Positions 23,174 to 31,391 of a stretch of 42,332 nucleotides of DNA are shown piece by piece. The stretch spans positions 1-42,332 of the forward strand of contig DATNEK010000320.1 in NCBI GenBank assembly GCA_035553055.1, given 5' to 3'. Made by a program: the position numbers and the translations under genes. Source of the stretch: Chersky-822 sp035553055. GTDB taxonomy: Bacteria; Actinomycetota; Actinomycetes; Streptosporangiales; Streptosporangiaceae. The notes under the pieces were generated by a model. That model saw nothing but the letters and a program-made list of their open reading frames with translations, ran no database searches and was not told the DNA's origin. Within the stretch, counting starts at the first letter, position 1. Each line of letters begins with the position of its first letter.

Positions 23174-23197
23174 GCGTGTTCCCGCGCGGGAACACGC
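23174..23197. other. Perfect 24-bp palindrome between tRNA-Met and rpmG
   Basis: The sequence is identical to its reverse complement over 24 bases, with arms GCGTGTTCCCGC. A second small hairpin (GCCGA with TCGGC) lies just before it at 23158-23175. Together they may end tRNA transcription or process the tRNA-rpmG transcript; a protein-binding site is also possible. Confidence 0.6.
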
Positions 23198-23281
23198 TCG
23201 CTGCGCGAACTGTTCAGCAGGTAGGCCAGCGCCCGGAGGGCGAAGGCCAGCAGATATCCGTACCGTAGAAAGGCACTCCAC

Positions 23282-23446
23282 GTGGCCGCGACTGACATCA
23301 GGCCCAAGATCACCCTGGCCTGCCAGGAGTGCAAGCACCGCAACTACATCACAAGGAAGAACCGCCGCAACGATCCAGACCGGATCGAGCTGAGCAAGTA
23401 CTGCCCGAACTGCCGCAAGCACCAGCCGCACCGCGAGACGCGCTAG
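23282..23446 (+). CDS. rpmG: 50S ribosomal protein L33
   Basis: A 54-residue L33 starting at GTG 23282 with the reading VAATDIRPKITLACQEC. It contains two CxxC pairs (CQEC near residue 14 and CPNC near 41), so it is the zinc-binding C+ form. It ends in a basic tail (RKHQPHRETR). The MaoC-like gene begins eight bases after the stop. The position after tRNA-Met is the usual actinobacterial arrangement. Confidence 0.95.
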   Translation: MAATDIRPKITLACQECKHRNYITRKNRRNDPDRIELSKYCPNCRKHQPHRETR

Positions 23447-23453
23447 CTCGCCG

Positions 23454-23897
23454 ATGGCGATCAACCCCGACTTCGCGGGCAGGATCTTCCCGCCTACCGA
23501 GCCCTACCAGGTGAGCAGGGAGAAGCTGAGGGAGTTCGCCGACGCTATCGGTGACACCAATCCGGTGTTCCGCAGCCGTGCCGCCGCGCAGGAGGCTGGC
23601 TTTCCCGACGTGATCGCGCCGCCGACGTTCGCGATCGTGATCACCGTGGCAAGCAGCGCGAAGGCACTGGCTGACCCCGGCCTCAACCTGAACTACGCGA
23701 TGGTCGTGCACGGCGAGCAGCGGTTCGAATACTCGCGTCCGCTGATGGCAGGCGACGTGGTGACTGCGCAGTCCACCATCTCGAGCATCAGGGACGTGGG
23801 CAAGCTGTCGATGATGACCACGACTACCGAGATCCGCACGGTTGACGGCGAGCACGTGTGCACGGCGCATTCCACGCTGGTCGAGCGGGGCGCCTGA
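23454..23897 (+). CDS. MaoC-like N-terminal hot-dog protein, HadA/HadC type (UPF0336)
   Basis: A 147-residue hot-dog fold protein of the MaoC dehydratase N-terminal family. It opens INPDFAGRIFPPTEPYQVSREKLREFADAIGDTNPVF across adjoining motifs and contains APPTFAIVI. The equivalents in Mycobacterium (HadA/HadC, beside the same rpmG-secE locus) pair with a HadB subunit to form the 3-hydroxyacyl-ACP dehydratase of mycolate elongation. Most actinomycetes with this locus make no mycolic acids, so the substrate here is open. It overlaps its partner by one base and is likely part of a heterodimer. Confidence 0.92.
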   Translation: MAINPDFAGRIFPPTEPYQVSREKLREFADAIGDTNPVFRSRAAAQEAGFPDVIAPPTFAIVITVASSAKALADPGLNLNYAMVVHGEQRFEYSRPLMAGDVVTAQSTISSIRDVGKLSMMTTTTEIRTVDGEHVCTAHSTLVERGA

Positions 23898-24325
23898 TGA
23901 CCGATCAGGTGAGTTACGAAGGACTTGCGGTCGGGGCCGAGCTGGCGCAGGTCAGCTACCCGGCGACCAGGCTGAGCCTGATTATGTACTGCGGTGCCTC
24001 TGGCGACTTCAATGTCATCCACTGGAACGAGCGGATCGCGGTGTCGGTTGGCCTGCCTGACGTCATCGCGCACGGCATGTTCACGATGGCGCAGGCCGGT
24101 CGTTACGTCACCGACTGGGCCGGGCCGAAGGCAACACTGATCGAGTTCGTCGTGCGGTTCTCGGCGCCCGTAGTCGTCCCCGACGACGACGTCGGCGCGA
24201 TGATCACGGTGACCGGCAAGGTCGAGGAGAAGCTTGACGACAACAAGGTGGCCTTGGCGCTGACCGCGAGGTCGGCCGGCACCAAGGTCTTGTCGCGCGC
24301 TCGCGCCGTGGTCAAGCTGCCGTAG
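23897..24325 (+). CDS. MaoC-family hydratase/dehydratase, HadB type
   Basis: A 142-residue MaoC domain protein holding the catalytic hydratase-2 motif: GASGDFNVIHWNE, with Asp and His five residues apart, followed by GMFTMAQAGRYVTDW. The ATG overlaps the TGA of the upstream gene. By analogy with HadAB, this subunit provides the catalytic residues and the upstream one shapes the acyl tunnel. murB begins nine bases further on. Confidence 0.93.
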   Translation: MTDQVSYEGLAVGAELAQVSYPATRLSLIMYCGASGDFNVIHWNERIAVSVGLPDVIAHGMFTMAQAGRYVTDWAGPKATLIEFVVRFSAPVVVPDDDVGAMITVTGKVEEKLDDNKVALALTARSAGTKVLSRARAVVKLP

Positions 24326-24334
24326 GCTCCGCTG

Positions 24335-25396
24335 GTGCTTCGCCTGACCGAGCGCGTCGACCTGGCCGGCTACACCACTCTGCGGGTGGGCGGCCCGGCT
24401 GCCCGCCTTGTCGAAACCGACACCGCCGACGACCTGATCCTGGTCGTGCGCGACGCCGACCTTGCCGGAGAACTTCTGCTCGTGCTCGGCGGCGGCAGCA
24501 ACCTCGTCATCGCCGACGAGGGCTTCGACGGCACGGTGGCCCGGGTGGCGAGCGCCGGGGTTGCCGTGCGCCAGGCGGACGACCTGGTGCGAATCACTGT
24601 TGCCGCCGGCGAGAACTGGGATCGCCTGGTCGAGTGGGCGGTCAGCGAGAAGCTCGCGGGCATCGAGTGCCTGGCCGGCATTCCCGGACTGGCCGGCGCG
24701 ACGCCGATCCAGAATGTCGGCGCTTACGGCCAGGAAGTGGCGTCCACCATCACCGCCGTCCGCGTCTTCGACCGGCACCTTGGGCGCGAGCTCACGCTAA
24801 CCCCAGCTCAGTGCGCCTTCGCCTACCGCACCAGCGTCTTCAAGGTCACCGCCGGCAGGTACGTAGTGCTTGATGTGACGTTCGAGTTGGTCAGGGAACC
24901 TATGTCGAGGCCGATCGGGTACGCCGAGTTGGCGGCGATGCTCGGCGTCGAAGTCGGTGAACAGGCGCCCCTCGCCGACGTCAGGGACGCCGTCCTGGCC
25001 CTGCGCCGAGGCAAGGGCATGGTGCTCGACCCAGATGATCCCGACACCGCCAGCGCGGGCTCGTTCTTCACCAACCCCGTGCTCGACCAGGCGCAGCTTG
25101 TCACGCTTGAACGGGTGGCTTCGGCGCGTGGGATCAAGGTTCCGAGGTTCGCCGCGGACGACGGCCGGGTCAAGGTGCCCGCCGGCTGGCTGATCGAACA
25201 GGCCGGCTTCGGCAAGGGGTTCCAGGGTCCGGGCGGCGCCAGGATCTCAACGAAGCACACGCTGGCGCTCACCAACCACGATCAGGCCAGTGCGGCCGAC
25301 CTGATCGGACTGGCAAGACAGGTCGCGGGCGGAGTGCGCGAGACGTTCGGCGTGGAGCTGACCAACGAGCCCGTGCTAGTCGGCCTGCACCTCTAG
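24335..25396 (+). CDS. murB: UDP-N-acetylenolpyruvoylglucosamine reductase
   Basis: A 353-residue FAD enzyme that reduces UDP-GlcNAc-enolpyruvate with NADPH to UDP-MurNAc in the cytosol. Visible motifs are TTLRVGGPAARLVE, the FAD-binding GGGSNLVIADEGFDG and GIPGLAGATPIQNVGAYGQEV, Arg165 in YRTSVFK, Ser243 in SAGSFFTNP (proton donor), and PAGWLIEQAGFGKG. The start is GTG 24335 with a modest AGG upstream. Its end overlaps the convergent deaminase by four bases. Confidence 0.96.
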   Translation: MLRLTERVDLAGYTTLRVGGPAARLVETDTADDLILVVRDADLAGELLLVLGGGSNLVIADEGFDGTVARVASAGVAVRQADDLVRITVAAGENWDRLVEWAVSEKLAGIECLAGIPGLAGATPIQNVGAYGQEVASTITAVRVFDRHLGRELTLTPAQCAFAYRTSVFKVTAGRYVVLDVTFELVREPMSRPIGYAELAAMLGVEVGEQAPLADVRDAVLALRRGKGMVLDPDDPDTASAGSFFTNPVLDQAQLVTLERVASARGIKVPRFAADDGRVKVPAGWLIEQAGFGKGFQGPGGARISTKHTLALTNHDQASAADLIGLARQVAGGVRETFGVELTNEPVLVGLHL

Positions 25397-26436
25397 GCGG
25401 CTGGGTCTGGAGAGGCCGGGTCGGGTGACGCCAGCCAGGCGTCGATGCCCTTCGTCAGGTCGGCCTTTACCTGCGCCGGCGCGACCGACGCGCGCACCGA
25501 CATCCTGGCGAGCTCGGCGAGCTGATCGTCGGCCAGCCCGTGTGCCCGTCTGGCCAGCTCGTACTGGGCGGTCAGCCGCGACCCGAACAGCAGCGGATCG
25601 TCCGCGCCGAGCGCGACCTTGACGCCGGCGTCGAGCAGCCTGCCGAGCGGGACGTCGGCTGGCGACCGCGCGACTCCGAGCGCGACGTTCGATGCGGGGC
25701 AGACCTCGAGTGTTATGTCGAGTTTGGCCAGCCGGTCGAGCAGGTCGGGGTCGGCGGCCGCGGCGATGCCGTGGCCGATCCGGTCGGCGCCCAGGTCGTT
25801 GACGCAGGCACGAACGCTGGCCGGTCCTTCAAGCTCGCCGCCGTGCGGCACGGAGATGAGCCCGGCCCTGGTAGCGATCTTGAACGCGGGCGCGAAGTCC
25901 GCGGCGGCGCCTCGCCGTTCGTCGCTCGACAGCCCGAAACCGGTAACGCCGCGGCCGGCGTATCTGGCGGCGAGCCTGGCTGCGGTCCTCGCGTCTAGCG
26001 GATGCCTGGTTCGGTTCGCCGCGATGATCACCCCGATACCGAGGCCGGCGGCACGGGCGGCCTGTGCCGCCGCGTCGAGCACGAGTTCGGTGAACGGCGT
26101 CAGCCCGCCGAACCTGGCCGCGTAGCCAGACGGGTCCACCTGGAACTCAAGCCAGCCAGAGCCTTCCGCCACTTCGTCCCGCGCTATCTCCGAGATCAGC
26201 CTGCGCAGGTCATCCTCGGTGCGCAGCACCGCACGAGCGCTGTCGTACAGACGCTGGAACCTGAACCAGCCGCGTTCGTCGGTGCCGTGCAGGCGAGGTG
26301 GCCAGTCCGCGCCGAACGCGTCAGGCAGCCTGATCTGGTGCGCGGCCGCAAGCTGGATCAAGGTGGCGCGGCGCATCGCGCCGACGAAGTGCAGGTGCAG
26401 GTGCGCCTTCGGCAGCAGGTCGAGCCGTCGGCTCAC
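25393..26436 (-). CDS. Adenosine deaminase-like amidohydrolase
   Basis: A 347-residue member of the adenosine/adenine deaminase family of zinc hydrolases. The metal and catalytic set is present: His14 and His16 (HLHF), His198 with Glu201 (HGGE), His222 (DRIGHG), CPASN and Asp279-Asp280 (GADDP). The canonical HxHLDGA reads HLHFVGA, so the Asp that holds the ribose 5'-hydroxyl in classical adenosine deaminase is Val18. Streptomyces proteins at this locus show a comparable HFTGSM change, as I recall. GTG 26436 overlaps the aminotransferase stop. The substrate may not be adenosine. Confidence 0.85.
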   Translation of the reverse strand: MSRRLDLLPKAHLHLHFVGAMRRATLIQLAAAHQIRLPDAFGADWPPRLHGTDERGWFRFQRLYDSARAVLRTEDDLRRLISEIARDEVAEGSGWLEFQVDPSGYAARFGGLTPFTELVLDAAAQAARAAGLGIGVIIAANRTRHPLDARTAARLAARYAGRGVTGFGLSSDERRGAAADFAPAFKIATRAGLISVPHGGELEGPASVRACVNDLGADRIGHGIAAAADPDLLDRLAKLDITLEVCPASNVALGVARSPADVPLGRLLDAGVKVALGADDPLLFGSRLTAQYELARRAHGLADDQLAELARMSVRASVAPAQVKADLTKGIDAWLASPDPASPDPAA

Positions 26437-27653
26437 GTGACCTGCGAGAGCAGCGTGCCCATTCTGGTCAGACCCTCCTCGAGGTCGGCGTCGGCGAGGG
26501 CCGCGGAGAGCCGGAAATACCCGGGTGTCCCGAACGCCTCGCCGGGTACGACGGCCACATCGGCCGCGTCGAGCACCGCCTCGGCAAGCGCTGCCGACGT
26601 CTCCACCAGACGGCCTGCGACTCGCCGGCCGAGCAGGCCCTTCACGCTCGGGTAGCAATAGAAGGCACCCTGCGGAAGCGGGCAGATCACCCCGGGAATT
26701 TCGTTGAGCATGGAAGTCATTCGCTGCCTGCGCCGGTCGAACGCCGCGCGCATCCGCGCAACGGCCGACAGGTCGCCGCGAACGGCGGCGAGCGCCGCTG
26801 CCTGCGCCACATTGCAGACGTTCGACGTGACGTGCGACTGGAAGTTCGCGGCTGCCGCGATCACGTCAGGCGGGCCGATCAGCCAGCCGACACGCCATCC
26901 GGTCATCGCGTAAGTCTTGGCGGTTCCATTGATGACAACGCATCGCTCGGCGAGTTCGGGCGCGGCGACCGGAATCGAGCTGAACCTGGCTGTCCCGTAT
27001 ACCAGGTGCTCGTAGATCTCGTCGGTGATCACCCACAAGCCCTTGCTTACTGCCCACTTGCCGATCTCGGCTACTAGTTCCGGCGGGTAAACGGCACCGG
27101 TCGGGTTCGAAGGAGAGACGAAGAGCAGCACCTTGGTGCGGTCGGTGCAGTGTTCTTCTAGCTGGTCAACGGTGACCAGGTAGCCAGAGGTCTCGTCGGT
27201 GAGCACGGGGACGGGGACGCCGCCCGCCAGCGTGATGGCCTGCGGGTACGTGGTCCAGTGCGGCGTCGGCAGCAGCACCTCGTCGCCAGGGTCGAGCAGG
27301 GCGGCGAATGCCTGGAACACCGCTTGCTTTCCGCCATTGGTGACGAGGACCTGTCCAGCTGTGACCTCGAAGCCTGAATCGCGTGCCGTCTTTGCCGCCA
27401 CCGCTTCCCGCAGTTCTGGCAGGCCGCCGGTCGGGGTGTACTTGTGATACCTGGGCTCGGCGCAGGCTCGCTGCGCCGCCGCCACGATGTAGTCAGGAGT
27501 CGGGAAGTCAGGTTCCCCCGCGCCGAACACGATGACCGGATGACCTGTCGCCTGCAGCGCCTTGGCCCTGGCGTCGACGGCCAGCGTGGGCGATTCTGGT
27601 ATTGCCGATATCCGGACGGAGAGCCTGTCGTCGTGCGATCCCATGCCGAGCAT
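26433..27653 (-). CDS. aspC: Pyridoxal phosphate aminotransferase, aspartate type (class I)
   Basis: A 406-residue class I/II aminotransferase. It shows GAGEPDFPTPDYI, YTPTGGLPELREAVA, SNPTGAVY, the cofactor-contacting Asp211 and Tyr214 (DEIYEHL), and the Schiff-base Lys246 in AKTYAMTGWRVGW. This is the Ib-type aspartate aminotransferase signature. I chose ATG 27653 because GGGGAG precedes it by eight bases; ATG 27644 is an alternative. The gene reads away from tRNA-Trp and is coupled to the deaminase gene, the usual actinobacterial layout. Confidence 0.92.
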   Translation of the reverse strand: MLGMGSHDDRLSVRISAIPESPTLAVDARAKALQATGHPVIVFGAGEPDFPTPDYIVAAAQRACAEPRYHKYTPTGGLPELREAVAAKTARDSGFEVTAGQVLVTNGGKQAVFQAFAALLDPGDEVLLPTPHWTTYPQAITLAGGVPVPVLTDETSGYLVTVDQLEEHCTDRTKVLLFVSPSNPTGAVYPPELVAEIGKWAVSKGLWVITDEIYEHLVYGTARFSSIPVAAPELAERCVVINGTAKTYAMTGWRVGWLIGPPDVIAAAANFQSHVTSNVCNVAQAAALAAVRGDLSAVARMRAAFDRRRQRMTSMLNEIPGVICPLPQGAFYCYPSVKGLLGRRVAGRLVETSAALAEAVLDAADVAVVPGEAFGTPGYFRLSAALADADLEEGLTRMGTLLSQVT

Positions 27654-27738
27654 TTTCGCATCTCCCCGACGCGGCTGTGATCTCCGGCATGAGGCGGTAT
27701 CGGCTACGCTCGCGGCTGCCAGGCAATCTACGTCACGG

Positions 27739-27769
27739 TTCGACGGGAGGGCGGTTGGCAACGTACACT
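27739..27769 (+). promoter_or_regulatory. Weak candidate promoter for tRNA-Trp and secE
   Basis: TTCGAC (27739-27744) and TACACT (27764-27769) are 19 bases apart, 66 bases before tRNA-Trp. The -10 hexamer equals the one before rpoB, but the -35 match and spacing are poor. Confidence 0.35.
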
Positions 27770-27834
27770 GACAGATCTGGTGGCGTTCCGTCAGGCCGCG
27801 CGAGCGTGCCTGCGGCCGCTGCCGGATGACTGAA

Positions 27835-27908
27835 AGGGCAGTAGCTCAATTGGCTAGAGTCCCGGTCTCCAAAACCGGCGGTTGGGGGTTCGAGTCCCTC
27901 CTGCCCTG
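27835..27908 (+). tRNA. tRNA-Trp (anticodon CCA)
   Basis: A 74-base cloverleaf: acceptor AGGGCAG/CTGCCCT, D-arm GCTC/GAGT, anticodon stem CCGGT/ACCGG with loop CTCCAAA (anticodon CCA), T-arm GGGGG/CCCTC with loop TTCGAGT, discriminator G. No CCA end is encoded. Immediately upstream of secE, as in most actinobacteria. Confidence 0.97.
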
Positions 27909-27971
27909 CGAGTCGGCCCGTAACCTGCGGGCCGCACCGGCGTCAGCCGGCCGATAGCTATAGGTGAGGAC

Positions 27972-28232
27972 ATGGCGACTCAGGTACGTGGCCCCCAGGC
28001 CAGGAAGCCGGTCAAGTCTACGGGCGGCGGTCCGGCGAGGCCGGAGCGGACGAGTCCTCCTGTCTTCGTGCGGGAGGTCAGGTCCGAGCTGCGGAAGGTC
28101 ATCTGGCCGACCCGCAAGGAGCTGATCACCTACACGACGGTCGCCGTGATCTTCATCCTGGTCATGGTGGGCATCGTGAGCGGCATTGACACGGGACTCG
28201 CCAAGCTGGTGTTCGCGGTCTTTACGCACTGA
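27972..28232 (+). CDS. secE: Preprotein translocase subunit SecE
   Basis: An 86-residue SecE with one C-terminal membrane helix (TYTTVAVIFILVMVGIVSGI) preceded by the conserved amphipathic FVREVRSELRKVIWPTRKEL. It stabilises SecY in the Sec channel. The first 30 residues are a basic, Pro-rich extension. GGTGAGGAC lies directly before ATG 27972. Confidence 0.97.
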   Translation: MATQVRGPQARKPVKSTGGGPARPERTSPPVFVREVRSELRKVIWPTRKELITYTTVAVIFILVMVGIVSGIDTGLAKLVFAVFTH

Positions 28233-28398
28233 CCGCGCACGACCGGCCGCGCGGCCATGAGCTGGGCGTGGCAGCATGATCACAACAGGTGGTCCGCGCC
28301 GGGGCCGCCGAGATTCCGGCGTGGCCGGAGGGATCTCGGCGGTCAGAAGGCCGACCCGCGCGGATCGTCGCGAGGATGAGTTAGAGGAAAGAGCAAGC

Positions 28399-29118
28399 GT
28401 GTCCGAGTCCGAATATTCCGGCGGCGGTCAGCCGACCGACGACGAGGCTGGCTCGTTGGCCGAGCCAGAAGCGGCGGACGACGGTCCTGCGGCAGAGCCA
28501 GCGGGCCTTGCGGATGCCGAGGCCGAAGACGTCGACCCGGTAGGCGCGTTCAAGGCTGAACTGCGTCGGCTGCCGGGCGACTGGTACGTCGTGCACTCTT
28601 ACGCCGGATACGAGAATCGCGTCAGGGCCAACCTGGAAAGTCGCACCCAGTCGCTGAACATGGAGGATTACATCTTCCAGATCGAGGTGCCCACTCACGA
28701 GGTCATTGAGGTCAAGGGCGGCAAGCGCCAGCAGGTGCAGGAGAAGGTGCTGCCCGGCTACATCCTGGTGCGGATGGACCTGACCGACGAGTCGTGGGCC
28801 GCGGTCCGCAACACCCCAGGTGTGACCGGTTTCGTCGGCCTGTCGAGCCGGCCGTCGCCGCTCAGCCTTGATGAGGTGACCTCCCTGCTCGCGCCGGTGC
28901 CTGAGGAGAAGGCGGCCAAGAAGGCTGAGACCATGCGGGCAGCCGCGGTGGACTTCGAGATCAACCAGTCGGTGACCGTGATGGACGGGCCGTTCGCGAC
29001 GCTTCCCGCCACGGTAAGCGAGATCAACCCGGACACACAGAAACTCAAGGTGCTCGTGTCGATCTTCGGCCGGGAGACCCCGGTCGAGCTCTCGTTCGAT
29101 CAAGTAAGCAAGATCTGA
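28399..29118 (+). CDS. nusG: Transcription termination/antitermination factor NusG
   Basis: A 239-residue NusG. Residues 1-60 are an acidic Ala/Glu/Asp-rich extension typical of actinobacteria, then the NGN domain (DWYVVHSYAGYENRVRANL, VLPGYILVRMDL), and a C-terminal KOW domain (VMDGPFATLPATVSEIN). GTG 28399 has GAGGAAAGAG upstream; the frame is open back to 28276, but the extra residues are Arg-rich and unlike the family. It binds RNA polymerase and links it to Rho or ribosomal protein S10. Confidence 0.95.
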   Translation: MSESEYSGGGQPTDDEAGSLAEPEAADDGPAAEPAGLADAEAEDVDPVGAFKAELRRLPGDWYVVHSYAGYENRVRANLESRTQSLNMEDYIFQIEVPTHEVIEVKGGKRQQVQEKVLPGYILVRMDLTDESWAAVRNTPGVTGFVGLSSRPSPLSLDEVTSLLAPVPEEKAAKKAETMRAAAVDFEINQSVTVMDGPFATLPATVSEINPDTQKLKVLVSIFGRETPVELSFDQVSKI

Positions 29119-29134
29119 AAAGGAACCCAGGGAA

Positions 29135-29569
29135 ATGGCTCCGAGGAAGAAGAAGGTCAGCGCGATCGTCAAGGTCCAGCTGAACGCTGGCGCCGCCACC
29201 CCAGCGCCGCCGGTCGGTACCGCGCTCGGCCCGCACGGTGTCAACATCATGGACTTCGTCAAGCAGTACAACGCGGCGACTGACGGCCAGCGCGGCAACA
29301 TCATCCCGGTCGAGATCACGATCTACGAGGACCGGACGTTCAGCTTCGTGACGAAGACGCCGCCAGCCGCTGAGCTGATCAAGAAGGCCGCTGGCGTCCA
29401 GAAGGGCAGCGCCGAGCCGCACAAGTCCAAGGTCGGCAGGATGACGATGGCACAGGTCAGGGATATCGCCCAGACCAAGATGCCGGACCTGAACGCCACC
29501 AGCATCGAGGCGGCTGAGAAGATCATCGCTGGCACGGCCAGGTCGATGGGGATCACCGTCGAAGGCTGA
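29135..29569 (+). CDS. rplK: 50S ribosomal protein L11
   Basis: A 144-residue L11 with the N-terminal [22 protein letters not shown] pattern and C-terminal rRNA-binding half ([24 protein letters not shown]). It forms the GTPase-associated centre with 23S rRNA and is where thiopeptides bind. AAAGGA precedes the ATG. It lies 16 bases after nusG. Confidence 0.98.
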
Positions 29570-29584
29570 TGCCAGGCAGTGGCA

Positions 29585-29601
29585 GGACCAGGCGCTGGTC
29601 C
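29585..29601 (+). other. Small hairpin between rplK and rplA
   Basis: GGACCAG, three bases, CTGGTCC gives a perfect 7-bp stem in the 70-base gap. No T run follows. It may tune relative rplA expression or mRNA stability. Confidence 0.4.
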
Positions 29602-29639
29602 GCTGACCACGACCTCCACAACTGATAACGGAGATAGCA

Positions 29640-30365
29640 ATGAAGCGCAGCAAGGCCTACCGCAAGGTAGATGAGCTGATCGACGCCACCAAGCTGTATA
29701 CGCCGGCGCAGGCGGTCGATCTGGCCAGGAAGACGTCGACGACCAAGTTCGACTCGACGGTCGAGGTGGCGATCAGGCTTGGTGTTGACCCGCGCAAGGC
29801 TGATCAGATGGTGCGCGGCACGGTGAATCTGCCGCACGGCACCGGCAAGACCGCCAGAGTGCTGGTGTTCGCGGCTGGCGAGCGGGCCGAGGAGGCACGC
29901 GCCGCCGGAGCCGACATCGTGGGCTCGGACGAGCTGATCGAGCGGATTCAGGGCGGTTTCCTAGACTTCGACGCTGTGGTGGCGACGCCCGATCTGATGG
30001 GCAAGGTGGGGCGGCTTGGCCGGGTGCTCGGACCGCGTGGCCTGATGCCGAACCCGAAGACCGGCACGGTGACCGCTGACGTCGCCAAGGCTGTCACGGA
30101 AATCAAGGGCGGCAAGATCGAGTTCCGGGTCGACCGGCACGGCAGCTTGCACTTCATCATCGGCAAGGCGTCGTTCGAAGACCGGGCCCTCGTGGAGAAC
30201 TATGCCGCCGCGATCGACGAGGTAGTCAGGCTCAAGCCGGCCGCCGCGAAGGGGCGTTATCTGAAGAAGGTGACGTTCTCGACGACGATGGGCCCAGGGG
30301 TTCCTGTCGACCCAGGCATGACCCGCGGCTTGGTCGGCGAGATGGAAGGCGCCGCAGCGACCTGA
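29640..30365 (+). CDS. rplA: 50S ribosomal protein L1
   Basis: A 241-residue L1, start with GGAG eight bases upstream. Typical segments are VDLARKTSTTKFDSTVEVAIRLGVDPRKADQ in adjoining motifs, LPHGTGKTARVLVFA, and the signature GRLGRVLGPRGLMPNPKTGTV. It binds the L1 stalk of 23S rRNA and in many bacteria represses its own operon. A 1.3 kb gap follows before rplJ. Confidence 0.98.
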   Translation: MKRSKAYRKVDELIDATKLYTPAQAVDLARKTSTTKFDSTVEVAIRLGVDPRKADQMVRGTVNLPHGTGKTARVLVFAAGERAEEARAAGADIVGSDELIERIQGGFLDFDAVVATPDLMGKVGRLGRVLGPRGLMPNPKTGTVTADVAKAVTEIKGGKIEFRVDRHGSLHFIIGKASFEDRALVENYAAAIDEVVRLKPAAAKGRYLKKVTFSTTMGPGVPVDPGMTRGLVGEMEGAAAT

Positions 30366-30783
30366 CCCTCGGCCCGGCCGGCGCTGGTCCGGGGCTGTCC
30401 CGCAGTTTTAACCTGGGGTGGCTGCGGTCGCGGTGGCTGGGGTGGCTGCGGCCGCGATGGCTGCAGTGGCGGTCGTCCGCTGACGTCGTGATCGCCTGGC
30501 GGGCTGCACCCAGGACAGCGCCATCAGCACGCTGCGCACCGGCAGCTTCACCACCGCCCGCGACAAACTGCCGATCCGCCGATCCGCCGCCCGCCGATCC
30601 GCCGCCCGCCCAAGAACACTCGCCGTCCCCGGCAACACCACCCTCACCACCACCCGCCCCGACAACCCCGAAACCACCCGCCACGACCACGAACCCGTCC
30701 ACCGCCGCCTGAACCTCCAACCCCGCACCACCCGAGGCTATTTACCCACCAACCGCCCACCGCTGCTGTCTGCCAGCCCGCCG

Positions 30784-30912
30784 CAACGACAGCAAAGAGC
30801 ACATCGCTGCTGTTCACCCGCCGGACCCAACGACAGCAACGGTCCAACGCGGTCGTGCCAACGACAGGAACGGTCCAACGCTGCTGTTCCTCGCCGGGCC
30901 CAACGACAGCAA
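30784..30912 (+). repeat. Tandem repeat of about 44 bp, upstream of rplJ
   Basis: CAACGACAGCAA occurs at 30784, 30828 and 30901, with a one-base variant at 30859. In two of the intervals CGCTGCTGTTC follows at a fixed distance (near 30805 and 30879). The full unit is 44 bases (30784 to 30828), the next copies are shortened to 31 and 42. A degenerate copy lies at 31324-31360 and a second array at 40785-40852. Confidence 0.75.
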
Positions 30913-31010
30913 CCATCGGTGCCGCCCGCCGCCCGCCCGCCGCCCAGGAGTGCCGTCGCGGGCAGGCCGGGCAAGACCGGGGAGAGTCAGCCGCGTCCGG
31001 AGCCCGGAGT

Positions 31011-31085
31011 TTCATGATCTGGGAGACTTTCTCATGCTATGCGCGGAAAATTCTCCCGCACACGAAAAACCTCCCAGATCATGAA
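31011..31085. repeat. 75-bp element with perfect 15-bp terminal inverted repeats
   Basis: TTCATGATCTGGGAG (31011-31025) and its exact complement (31071-31085) flank 45 AT-richer bases; CCGG-containing flanks partly extend the arms. Read on the minus strand, the inner part repeats GGGAGGTTTTTC as GGGAGAATTTTC about 18 bases later. It has no coding capacity. It could be a terminator, a small nonautonomous mobile element or a protein-binding dyad. Confidence 0.75.
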
Positions 31086-31391
31086 CCCGGTATCAGCATG
31101 ATTGCCCGGAATGCCCGGGCAGGCAGCAGTGGCCCGGCACTCCCGCGCGCCCACGCACAGCCACCAGTGCCCCGTTATCACGCCACCGGCCCCTGCACCG
31201 CCACCATCACCCCGCCAGCCATCACCACTCACACCACCACTGACCAGCACACAAACCAGCAAGCAGCCCGCAGCCTCCCCTTCAGTTCCAGGCATTGTAT
31301 GGGAACGGCAGGAACTGCCCCGGCGCTGCTGTTCGCCCGCTGGACCTACTGACAGCTTGCGTGGCTGGTGATTGGTGGTGCCTGGGTCTGG

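Larger units (their letters stand above)
30366..31390. other. Gene-free 1 kb region between rplA and the rplJ leader
   Basis: No convincing gene. The region starts with a 24-base period repeat (GGTGGCTGCGG units near 30416-30460), then a stretch of CCGATCCGCC-type short tandem units near 30573-30610, the 44-bp repeats at 30784-30912, the inverted-repeat element at 31011-31085, and a further degenerate 44-bp-repeat copy near 31324-31360. All open frames here are Arg/Pro/Thr-rich with no family resemblance. Base composition from 30540 to 30720 is heavily C-rich on this strand, which may mark decayed coding sequence. Confidence 0.7.

Noticed and set aside
23174..23197. SOS (LexA) box
   Set aside because: The palindrome has GTTC and GAAC in the reverse order and wrong spacing compared with the actinobacterial GAAC-N4-GTTC box.
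28276..28398. NusG start at 28276
   Set aside because: The added residues are Arg/Gly-rich and the acidic family-type N-terminus begins at GTG 28399, which has a good ribosome binding site.
30784..30912. CRISPR-like array
   Set aside because: Repeats are short and spaced unevenly (44, 31, 42), the between-block bases are partly conserved, and no cas gene is present in the window.
30408..31352. Small open frames in the rplA-rplJ gap on either strand
   Set aside because: Products are low-complexity Arg/Pro/Thr or Gly/Val/Arg strings created by repeats and skewed composition, without family motifs or good ribosome binding sites.
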